Assembly (NCBI GenBank): GCA_002729015.1
Contig: PBVO01000094.1
Span: 114,259-128,209 of the forward strand
Direction of reading: 5' to 3'
Length of the DNA: 13,951 nt
Origin: Candidatus Poribacteria bacterium
GTDB lineage: Bacteria > Poribacteria > WGA-4E > UBA9662
The notes below the pieces were generated by a model. The model saw only the letters and a list, made by a program, of their open reading frames with translations. It was not told the DNA's origin and searched no databases. Below, piece after piece: positions 1-5,768 of this stretch; position 1 is the stretch's first letter; every line of letters begins with the position of its first letter. The translations under genes and the position numbers were made by a program.

Positions 1-340
1 GATCAGTAAAAACTAAATTGGTAATGGATAAACGATCGGGGTCAACAGATTGGCCAGTAGCATTCGTTAGTTTGGTTGCAAGTTTATTATGATTGAAGGC
101 TAATCCTTTGCTTCGTGTTTGGATAGATACCTTTACGAACTGATATCGATCACTTGCCAGTTGTTTCAAATACCAAAAATGTTGATTGTCGATTGACCAG
201 TTGGGTGTGATTTCTAGCTGAAAAATTTGATTTCTGAACTGTTCTTTTAGGTTGTTAGCTCTCTTGTAATCACTTGAAGAGCCTTGCCCCCAAAGCTGTG
301 TTGTCATTGACAATAAGGCAAACAAGGTTATACTAAGCAC
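1..340 (-). CDS. S9 / DPP-IV-like peptidase, N-terminal fragment (runs off left edge)
   Basis: This is an open minus-strand frame that continues past base 1; about 113 N-terminal residues are visible. The N-terminus is hydrophobic (SITLFALLS, then TQLWGQG) and looks like a secretion signal, although it lacks an obvious positive N-region. After it come the patterns DYKRANNLKEQF, FQLEITPNWSIDNQHFWY, KGLAFNHNKLATKL and DPDRLSI. These match the usual N-terminal pattern of bacterial dipeptidyl-peptidase-IV-like S9 peptidases (YxRAxxL, then PxWxxxxxFWY, then AFDHxxLA). The catalytic alpha/beta-hydrolase domain lies outside the window, so activity cannot be judged. The start chosen is GTG at 340-338, with GGAG six bases upstream (347-350). 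In-frame GTG at 352 and ATG at 307 are alternatives; a stop at 358-356 bounds the frame. The gene is divergent from the threonine synthase gene. The family call is from recalled motif patterns, not a search. Confidence 0.72.
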   Translation of the reverse strand, partial: MLSITLFALLSMTTQLWGQGSSSDYKRANNLKEQFRNQIFQLEITPNWSIDNQHFWYLKQLASDRYQFVKVSIQTRSKGLAFNHNKLATKLTNATGQSVDPDRLSITNLVFTD

Positions 341-371
341 AGAATTCTCCACAAATTATCTGGTGAATACA

Positions 372-398
372 TTGACGGATCGGACAGAAAACTAAATT
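372..398 (+). promoter_or_regulatory. Weak candidate sigma-70 promoter of the threonine synthase-like gene
   Basis: TTGACG (372-377) and TAAATT (393-398) are separated by 15 bp, which is shorter than ideal. Transcription would begin near 405, only a few bases before the ATG at 408, and there is no Shine-Dalgarno sequence upstream of that ATG. The start would therefore be leaderless or nearly so. The intergenic region is only about 67 bp and must also hold the promoter of the divergent peptidase gene; on the minus strand GATAAT (360-355) could be a -10 for it. Confidence 0.3.
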
Positions 399-407
399 TA
401 TTCTAAC

Positions 408-1553
408 ATGAATACTGATATTACCAGCTACTTTTGCGCAGATTGTGACCAAATTTTTCCTATTACAACAACTCGATACTGTTGTAACTGCGGCCAACCA
501 CTCTTGCTTACCACAAATCAAACGCCACTAATACCGGAACAAATAGCCCAGCGTACACCAACCTTATGGCGTTACTGGGAGGCGTTACCTATCGCCGATC
601 CAACTTGTATCATTTCACTAGGTGAAGGTATGACACCTCTTGTCAGAGATCAACTAGATTCCTGTCATCATTGGTTCAAACTAGATTATGTTTTTCCAAC
701 AGGGTCCTACAAAGACCGAGGTGCTTCAGTTCTACTCTCAAAAGCTTACGAACTTGGAATCGACCGAGTTATTGAGGATTCTTCTGGCAATGCAGGTGCA
801 GCTATTGCTGCATACAGTGCAAGAGCCAATATCGATTGTATTATTTATTGTCCTGAGAAAACATCGGCCGGAAAATTAGCTCAAATCTTGTCTTATGGAG
901 CAACACTTGAATTGATTCCTGGTAATAGAGCCCAAACCACCCAAGCAGTGTTATCGGCCACTGATAGTATTTTTTACGCTTCGCATAATTGGAACCCTTT
1001 CTTCTTGTCGGGTGTACAAACGATGGCTTTTGAAATTGTTGAACAATTGGATTGGTCAGCACCCGATGCTGTGGTTTGTCCCGTTGGATTTGGAGGAATT
1101 TACCTTAGCCTTTATTTAGGTTTTCAGAAATTATACCTACAAGGTTTAATCAAAAAGTTACCTCGTTTATTAGGTGTCCAGTCGGAATCTTGTTGCCCCA
1201 TTTTTCGATCGTTAGCTAACAATCAGAGTGAAATTACGCCTATGCCGGTTGAGGCTGAAACTTTGGCTGAAGGAATCATTGCTGAACAGCCTATTAGAAG
1301 TCGTATGATTAAAGATGTTGTCTCGAAAACTGAAGGTGCTTTCACTACTGTTACTGAGGACGAAATCAGAGCAGGTTTGGATACTTTAGCCAAAAAGGGA
1401 ATTTTTGTTGAACCTACGTCGGCAGTCGTCGTCAGTGGATTGGAACATTTTTCTAATCGCGGAATCGTGCAACCCAATGATTTGGTCATATCTATTCTAA
1501 CGGGTTCTGGCTTAAAATCTACTGAAACGCTAAAAAAACTTGTTGGATATTAG
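408..1553 (+). CDS. thrC: Threonine synthase-like PLP-dependent enzyme
   Basis: The 381-residue protein is a fold-type II PLP enzyme of the threonine synthase group, which converts O-phosphohomoserine to threonine in the cytoplasm. An N-terminal zinc-ribbon-like segment has two CxxC pairs (C10/C13 and C25/C28), a feature of the archaeal/bacterial short threonine synthases. The Schiff-base lysine is in GSYKDRG (Lys102). SSGNAGAAIAAY (125-136) is the substrate/phosphate loop, PVGFGG (225-230) is the glycine-rich loop binding the PLP phosphate, and LTGSGLK (364-370) is the characteristic C-terminal motif. The start is ATG at 408; no Shine-Dalgarno is visible before it. No hom or thrB gene is in the window, so the pathway assignment rests on the protein alone. 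Related PLP enzymes such as threonine dehydratase are less likely because of the zinc ribbon and the LTGxGLK ending. Confidence 0.85.
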   Translation: MNTDITSYFCADCDQIFPITTTRYCCNCGQPLLLTTNQTPLIPEQIAQRTPTLWRYWEALPIADPTCIISLGEGMTPLVRDQLDSCHHWFKLDYVFPTGSYKDRGASVLLSKAYELGIDRVIEDSSGNAGAAIAAYSARANIDCIIYCPEKTSAGKLAQILSYGATLELIPGNRAQTTQAVLSATDSIFYASHNWNPFFLSGVQTMAFEIVEQLDWSAPDAVVCPVGFGGIYLSLYLGFQKLYLQGLIKKLPRLLGVQSESCCPIFRSLANNQSEITPMPVEAETLAEGIIAEQPIRSRMIKDVVSKTEGAFTTVTEDEIRAGLDTLAKKGIFVEPTSAVVVSGLEHFSNRGIVQPNDLVISILTGSGLKSTETLKKLVGY

Positions 1554-1702
1554 ATTGGTGTTCCAGAATAAGAAATTGTAAAACTTTTCAATAGTTCCTT
1601 TCTTAAAACGTCGTATAGGTCTAGATCTTTAAATTGGTTAACAACCACGGAAGTCAGTGATCCGGGACCTGAATTCAACGAAATTGATTTCACAGTATAT
1701 TA

Positions 1703-1724
1703 CAATTTTGTTGTCAATTTTGTT
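1703..1724 (+). repeat. Two 10-bp direct repeats with 12-bp period
   Basis: CAATTTTGTT occurs at 1703-1712 and again at 1715-1724. The repeats lie in the 215-bp gap between the threonine synthase-like gene and the ABC gene, upstream of the proposed promoter. They could be tandem sites for a DNA-binding protein or chance in AT-rich DNA. Apart from these repeats and the promoter just downstream, I see nothing definite in the gap. Confidence 0.4.
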
Positions 1725-1743
1725 TTGTATCGATTATCTTGAC

Positions 1744-1768
1744 TTATCAACATGTTATAATACGGTAT
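1744..1768 (+). promoter_or_regulatory. Extended -10 promoter with overlapping palindrome, at the ABC gene start
   Basis: TGTTATAAT (1753-1761) is a perfect extended -10 element (TGn plus TATAAT at 1756-1761). A good -35 at the right distance is not evident, as is typical of extended -10 promoters. Initiation 7-8 bases downstream would fall at 1768-1769, which is the ATG of the ABC ATPase. The box is embedded in an imperfect palindrome: TTAT (1744-1747), one extra C, AACATGTT (1749-1756), ATAA (1757-1760). That is a possible repressor site. An additional upstream pair, TTGTCA (1711-1716) and TATCTT (1735-1740), is a weaker alternative. Confidence 0.55.
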
Positions 1769-2731
1769 ATGATTAGCGTTAAAGATTTGACCAAAACCTA
1801 TGGTACTTTTAAAGCCCTAAAAGGGATTAGTTTTGAAATTGATCAAGGGGAAGTCGTTGGTTTTCTAGGACCAAACGGTGCAGGTAAAACGACTACAATG
1901 CGAGTTCTAAGCTCCTATATGCCTGCTGATTCTGGTACAGTAGAGGTTGCCGGATACGATGTCTTTCACTCTTCTTTGGAAGTAAAAAAAAGGGTAGGTT
2001 ACTTACCAGAAATTGTCCCCTTATATCCAGAAATGACCGTAAGTGGTTATCTTAATTATGTCGCCCAAATAAAGGATATTCCCTATCATCAAAGACCAGA
2101 ACGTCTGGATTTTGTCCTAGAAGCGTGTGGACTCAAAGATCGAAGGAGACAAATCACCGGACAGTTATCCAAAGGCTACCGCCAACGAGTTGGTTTAGCC
2201 CAATCTCTGATTCATGATCCTGAGGTGATTATTTTAGATGAACCAACCTCTGGGCTTGACCCTCGCCAGATTATTGAAATCAGGGAACTGATTCGCCAAC
2301 TTGGCCAAAACCGAACAGTTATCCTCAGTACGCACATTCTGGCGGAAGCTAGTATGACTTGTCAACGAATGCTGGTCATTCATGAGGGAAAGATTGCAGG
2401 AGAAATCGAGCTTGTGGACCGAAAGCCGTTACTACGTTTGCATGATGGTGAGGACTTCGCTACAAACGAGCGGCATATTCGCTTAGTTGTACAAGGGAAG
2501 CTAGAAATTATACAAAATACTTTGGATGAGTTAAGTCTATCTTACACACTTTCCAATCAAGAACGCAGTACCTATACTTTCCAAGTGGCTCCAAGAATTA
2601 ATGCAGATAAAAACGGCGATTTGAGGCCACAAGTGGCCAAAGCACTAGTTCATCAAGGCTGCCAATTACTAGAAGTTGCAGTAGTAGAATCTACACTAGA
2701 AGAAATTTTTCTCCAGCTAACCACCAGTTAA
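1769..2731 (+). CDS. ABC-2-type (GldA/NosF-like) ABC transporter ATP-binding protein
   Basis: This is the cytoplasmic ATPase of an ABC exporter, 320 residues from the ATG at 1769. Visible motifs are Walker A GPNGAGKTT (34-42), signature LSKGYRQR (133-140), Walker B VIILDEPT (153-160), D-loop SGLD (161-164) and the switch histidine in STH (His189). The signature LSKGY in place of LSGGQ, and GYLPEIVPLYPEMTV after Walker A, are typical of the gliding-motility GldA / NosF / multidrug ABC-2 group. A C-terminal extension of about 100 residues follows the ATPase core and ends in STLEEIFLQL, as in that group. A further in-frame TTG at 1739 exists, but the homologous N-terminus begins at MISVKDLTKTYG. 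No ABC-2 permease is encoded in the window, so the ATPase is an orphan here and its cargo is unknown. It converges with the carbamoyltransferase gene, with a 15-bp gap. Confidence 0.9.
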   Translation: MISVKDLTKTYGTFKALKGISFEIDQGEVVGFLGPNGAGKTTTMRVLSSYMPADSGTVEVAGYDVFHSSLEVKKRVGYLPEIVPLYPEMTVSGYLNYVAQIKDIPYHQRPERLDFVLEACGLKDRRRQITGQLSKGYRQRVGLAQSLIHDPEVIILDEPTSGLDPRQIIEIRELIRQLGQNRTVILSTHILAEASMTCQRMLVIHEGKIAGEIELVDRKPLLRLHDGEDFATNERHIRLVVQGKLEIIQNTLDELSLSYTLSNQERSTYTFQVAPRINADKNGDLRPQVAKALVHQGCQLLEVAVVESTLEEIFLQLTTS

Positions 2732-2746
2732 CAATCCATATGAAAA

Positions 2747-3673
2747 TTAGCTTAGTAACCGATGGAATATTGACTTCATGCTGTGTAGCCGGTTTTCTGA
2801 TTGGCAAAATACGATTGATCGGGGATCATCAAGTAACTGTCCAGTAATCTCATAGCCCCTATGAGCAGCTAGGCAATGCATAACTAGTACCTGTCGATCT
2901 CCAAGTAGCTGATGGTTGAGTTGATATGGTTGAAAAGCCTCGATGCGTCTTTTTTTCTCTTCAACGAAATTAGGATCTTTAAAGAACTCCATGTCGACCC
3001 AAGTGTCAGTATAAACAATATCACAACCTTCCACTGCCTGCTTTATATCACCCGTAGTAGAGTAGGTACCAGCCGACTGAGCTTGCTGATATAGCTCCAC
3101 ATCTTCTATCAACGGGTTGCTTTCGGGCGCTACAACCGCTACATGCATACCAACCAACATTCCCGCACGAATCAGGGAATTAGACACGTTGTTTGGCATT
3201 CCAACATAGGTAAGTTTAACACCTTCCAGTTTTCCTAATTTTTCTTTAATAGTCATCAGGTCCCCAAGTGCTTGGGTTGGATGATACCTGTTGCAACAGC
3301 CGTTAATAATCGGTGCAGTTGCATTTTTTTCAGCTACAACGATATCTTCGTAAGATAGCAAACGTGCTAGAATTAGATCAGTGTAAGAGGATAAGCTACG
3401 AATCTCATCTCGCAGATCAGCTAGAGCAAAGTTGGTTGTTCGCCAGTCAAGGTATACACTGTGTCCCCCCATTTGAGCAATGGCTATCTCACCTGCACAA
3501 CGAGTACGAGTAGATGTCTTTTGAAACAATAAGGCAACTGTTTTTCCATCTAAAGACTGGGTAAATCGACGTGGTGCAGCCTTGATCTCGATAGCCAGAT
3601 CGATCATTTCTAATACCTCGTTAGTAGACCAACCCTTTAATGAAACTAGGCTTTTTCCGGAGAAAGTGGACAT
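2747..3673 (-). CDS. argF: Ornithine carbamoyltransferase-like protein
   Basis: The 308 residues match the length and two-domain plan of the aspartate/ornithine carbamoyltransferase family; OTCase joins carbamoyl phosphate to ornithine to make citrulline. The carbamoyl-phosphate site is intact: STRTR (54-58), Arg104 in the ILARLL segment, HPTQ (131-134), HCL (266-268) and Arg295 in ENRLH. NNVSNSL (161-167) matches the ornithine-side asparagine motif. Two substrate-loop positions deviate from classical OTCases: the usual WxSMG loop reads DTWVDMEFF (223-231), and HCLP reads HCLA (266-269). HPTQ replaces the usual HPCQ. The protein could therefore use a different amine or amino-acid acceptor. 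The gene symbol is tentative. The start is ATG at 3673 with GGAG 11 bases upstream. No other arginine genes are adjacent. Confidence 0.8.
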   Translation of the reverse strand: MSTFSGKSLVSLKGWSTNEVLEMIDLAIEIKAAPRRFTQSLDGKTVALLFQKTSTRTRCAGEIAIAQMGGHSVYLDWRTTNFALADLRDEIRSLSSYTDLILARLLSYEDIVVAEKNATAPIINGCCNRYHPTQALGDLMTIKEKLGKLEGVKLTYVGMPNNVSNSLIRAGMLVGMHVAVVAPESNPLIEDVELYQQAQSAGTYSTTGDIKQAVEGCDIVYTDTWVDMEFFKDPNFVEEKKRRIEAFQPYQLNHQLLGDRQVLVMHCLAAHRGYEITGQLLDDPRSIVFCQSENRLHSMKSIFHRLLS

Positions 3674-3728
3674 GAAACTGGGGGCTCCATTAGTTTAAAT
3701 TTACCGTCCGCTCGGCGAGAAAACGCTA

Positions 3729-3757
3729 ATTATACAGGCCTTTTGTATAACTGTCAA
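3729..3757 (-). promoter_or_regulatory. Perfect consensus sigma-70 promoter of the carbamoyltransferase gene
   Basis: On the minus strand TTGACA (3757-3752) is followed by exactly 17 bases and TATAAT (3734-3729), a full consensus match in both hexamers and in spacing. Transcription should start near 3722, giving a leader of about 49 bases before the ATG at 3673. A promoter this strong usually needs a repressor; see the overlapping inverted repeat. Confidence 0.85.
3730..3750. promoter_or_regulatory. Candidate operator: 7+7 inverted repeat over the spacer and -10 box
   Basis: TTATACA (3730-3736) and TGTATAA (3744-3750) are perfect inverted repeats separated by 7 bases. The element covers most of the promoter spacer and five of the six bases of the -10 box of the carbamoyltransferase gene, so a dimer bound here would block RNA polymerase. 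The half-sites do not match the TGAAT/ATTCA half-sites of arginine-repressor boxes, so the regulator is unknown. Confidence 0.5.
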
Positions 3758-3779
3758 CAGAAATGGCTTACTTGATCAT

Positions 3780-3807
3780 TTGAATGCGAAATGGAATTAC
3801 GTATAAC
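3780..3807 (+). promoter_or_regulatory. Candidate promoter of the selD cluster
   Basis: TTGAAT (3780-3785) and TATAAC (3802-3807) have a 16-bp spacer; predicted initiation is near 3814. A second candidate is TTGATT (3818-3823), N17, TGGTAACAT with TAACAT at 3841-3846, starting near 3853. The first would make a leader carrying TGAGG (3823-3827) in front of the in-frame ATG at 3837. The second would serve only the ATG at 3870. Confidence 0.4.
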
Positions 3808-3869
3808 CGGAGTCAGGTTGATTGAGGCTAATTGATATGGTAACATTGAAAATTGATCTTCAACTGATT

Positions 3870-4928
3870 ATGACTTACAAAAAAATCCGATTAACAAAAA
3901 CTGTCAGTTGTGCAGGCTGAGCATCAAAGTTAGATCCGGGCGATCTGCAAACTGTCTTATCTCAAGTAAAACCGGTAGTGGACGACAATCTTCTCGTTGG
4001 TAGAGAGACCAATGATGATGCGGGAGTTTATCGTCTTAGTAAAGACTTAGCCATTATTAATACTACTGACTACTTTACGCCGATTGTTGATGACCCTTAT
4101 TCTTTTGGTGCTATTGCTGCCACTAATGCTCTCAGTGATGTTTATAGTATGGGTGGTATACCAAAAACTGCGCTTAATATTGTTTGTTGGAATAAAGACC
4201 AGCTGGAATTGTCAGTTTTAGCTGAAATACTGAATGGGGGTGCCGATAAAGTTAAGCAAGCAAATGCCGTTGTAGTAGGTGGTCACACTGTCACAGGACC
4301 TGAACTCTTGTATGGCTTAGCCCTAACTGGAACCGTTCATCCCGAACACGTGATTCAAAATTGTACCGCTCAACCAGGAGATCTACTGATTTTGACTAAA
4401 AAGATCGGTATTGGTATTTTGACTACTGGACTCAAGTTCGATTCTGTTGACGAGCATATTCTACCAATCGCCATTGAGTCAATGACAAGACTCAATAAGA
4501 GTGCCTCTGAAATCATGTTGCAACACCGAGTTACTTCTTGCACTGATATTACCGGTTATGGACTGCTCGGCCATGCAGAAGAGATGGCGACTGGCAGTGG
4601 CGTGGTAATCGATATTTTTTCTCAAGAGGTTCCATATTTTGACCTCGTGCCTGAATTGGTACGCCAAGGGATTTCAACTAGAGCGGGTTCGGCTAATCAA
4701 GAATTCCTACAAGAGAAAGTCTCCTTTTCGACCAATGTAGATAAGACTCTGAAACAAATTTTATTAGAAGCAGAAACATCAGGTGGATTACTGTTCTCAC
4801 TCCCAGAAGATGAAGTTAGTGTCGCACTTGACAAGCTCAAGCACGCAGATTGTCCTGAGGCCACAGTCGTTGGGCAGGTTAAGGAATTCTCCAGTAATGA
4901 CACTAACAATGTTATTAACGTTTTATAG
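3870..4928 (+). CDS. selD: Selenide, water dikinase (selenophosphate synthetase), a selenocysteine protein
   Basis: SelD makes selenophosphate from selenide and ATP, the selenium donor for Sec-tRNA and selenouridine synthesis. The frame contains TGA at 3918-3920, read as selenocysteine: the N-terminus is MTYKKIRLTK then TVSCAGUASK. Aligned with E. coli SelD (IRLTQ, then GAGCGCK), U17 falls on the catalytic Cys17 and Lys20 on the essential lysine. Beyond it come NLLVGRETNDDAGVY (metal/ATP aspartates near 49-50), GGHT (137-140), TDITGYGLLGH and ETSGGLL, all SelD hallmarks. Total length is 352 residues, against 347 in E. coli. Calling the gene from the GTG at 3978 would drop 36 residues including the active site. 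ATG 3870 gives the family-length N-terminus; an in-frame ATG at 3837, with GAGG (3824-3827) nine bases upstream, would add 11 residues. The second E. coli cysteine (Cys19) is Ser here, with Cys14 instead forming CxxU. Confidence 0.93.
3918..3920 (+). other. selD: Selenocysteine UGA codon in selD
   Basis: This in-frame TGA is flanked on both sides by conserved SelD coding sequence: IRLTK with SCAG before it, then ASKLDPGDL and LLVGRETNDDA after it. It sits at the known Cys/Sec catalytic position, which makes a pseudogene or sequencing error unlikely. Confidence 0.93.
3928..3953 (+). promoter_or_regulatory. Bacterial SECIS-like hairpin in selD
   Basis: The stem-loop lies immediately downstream of the UGA. 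AGTT (3928-3931) pairs with AACT (3950-3953) and AGATC (3932-3936) pairs with GATCT (3942-3946). The apical loop is CGGGC (3937-3941), with a GCA bulge on the 3' side (3947-3949). The loop begins 16 bases after the UGA and has G as its second base, which fits the general bacterial SECIS description (short stem, small loop with an early G, about 16-37 bases from the UGA). It should bind SelB to direct Sec insertion. Folding was done by eye. Confidence 0.7.
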
Positions 4929-4973
4929 GTCTTAGTTTTTTGATACTAATGACAACCCGAAGAAGTATTGTCG

Positions 4974-5756
4974 GTGAGCCAAACAAATCAGAACCAAAAA
5001 GTAGCTATTGTAACAGGAGGAGCCTCAGGTATTGGACGGGCTACAGCTTTGCGGTTTGCGCAGATGGAGCGGAGCAACAGTGCTAGATGCTTAGTAGTAG
5101 TGGCTGACCAGAATTCCGTTGATGGACAACATACAGTTGATCTGATTCGTGAACAGAATGGCAATGGCTATTTTTTTTGTGTTGATGTTTCGGAGGCTGA
5201 AGAGATGAAAGCTTTAGTTAAATCAACCATGGAAACTTTTGGCCGTTTAGACTATGCACATAACAATGCAGGTATTAGTGGGGAAAAGAGGTCGATCATT
5301 GATTGCAGTGAAGAAAATTGGGATCGAGTTATCAGCGTTAACTTGAAAGGTGTTTGGCTAGGTATGAAATACCAGATTCCAGCCATGATTAAATCAGGGG
5401 GAGGTGCCATCGTGAATACTTCTTCCATTCTAGGGTTTCAAGGGGCACCTGGTATACCTGCGTATGGCGCTAGTAAACATGCTGTGATCGGTTTAACCAA
5501 GACCGCTGCGCTGGAATTTGCCCAGCATAATATACGTGTTAATACTATCTGTCCTGGAGCTATCCGGACTCCTATGATCTCTCCTCTAACTGGTGATAGC
5601 GATGAGGGTGAAAGGCAGTTTACACGCGGACATCCGTTCCAGCGTATGGGAACACCATCAGAAATCGCTGAAGCCGTCGTTTGGTTATGCTCTGACTCAG
5701 CTTCTTTTGTAACCGGTCAAGTATTAACAGCAGATGGTGGTTACACTCTTCAATAA
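4974..5756 (+). CDS. SDR-family oxidoreductase (short-chain dehydrogenase/reductase)
   Basis: This is a classical NAD(P)-dependent SDR of about 260 residues. It has VTGGASGIG (cofactor loop, residues 13-21 from the GTG start), an acidic Asp ending strand beta-2 (VVVAD, favouring NAD), HNNAG, the catalytic Ser in NTSS, YGASK (Tyr and Lys), PGAIRTPM, and a C-terminal VTGQVLTADGGYT. The substrate cannot be read from sequence; homologues include 3-oxoacyl-ACP reductase-like and glucose/steroid dehydrogenase-like enzymes. The start is GTG at 4974, with AGAAG ending eight bases upstream; an in-frame TTG at 4968 is only two bases from that site. The gap from selD is about 45 bp and the stop abuts the next gene, so it is probably in the selD operon. 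Between helix 1 and strand beta-2 there is an atypical stretch of about ten residues (MERSNSARCL), discussed as a finding. Confidence 0.9.
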   Translation: MSQTNQNQKVAIVTGGASGIGRATALRFAQMERSNSARCLVVVADQNSVDGQHTVDLIREQNGNGYFFCVDVSEAEEMKALVKSTMETFGRLDYAHNNAGISGEKRSIIDCSEENWDRVISVNLKGVWLGMKYQIPAMIKSGGGAIVNTSSILGFQGAPGIPAYGASKHAVIGLTKTAALEFAQHNIRVNTICPGAIRTPMISPLTGDSDEGERQFTRGHPFQRMGTPSEIAEAVVWLCSDSASFVTGQVLTADGGYTLQ

Positions 5757-5768
5757 TTGGGTAATGAT

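Noticed and set aside
1575..1592. Hairpin ATTG...CAAT with AAAA/TTTT as a terminator after the threonine synthase-like gene
   Set aside because: The inner helix leaves almost no loop, the stem is all A/T apart from one pair, and no T-run follows.
1640..1690. Possible tRNA or small structured RNA in the gap before the ABC gene
   Set aside because: There is a GGTTAACAACC mini-hairpin and a GATCCGGGACC segment, but no cloverleaf, T-loop or acceptor stem could be assembled on either strand.
3730..3750. Arginine-repressor (ARG box) site before the carbamoyltransferase
   Set aside because: The half-sites are TTATACA/TGTATAA rather than TGAAT/ATTCA; it is kept only as an operator for an unknown regulator.
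3978..4928. selD starting at GTG 3978
   Set aside because: It would remove the Sec17/Lys20 active site and the conserved IRLT segment; the upstream frame is clearly homologous SelD sequence with a UGA at the catalytic position.
4949..4973. ATG at 4949 as the SDR start
   Set aside because: It is out of frame with the SDR; the in-frame choices are TTG 4968 and GTG 4974.
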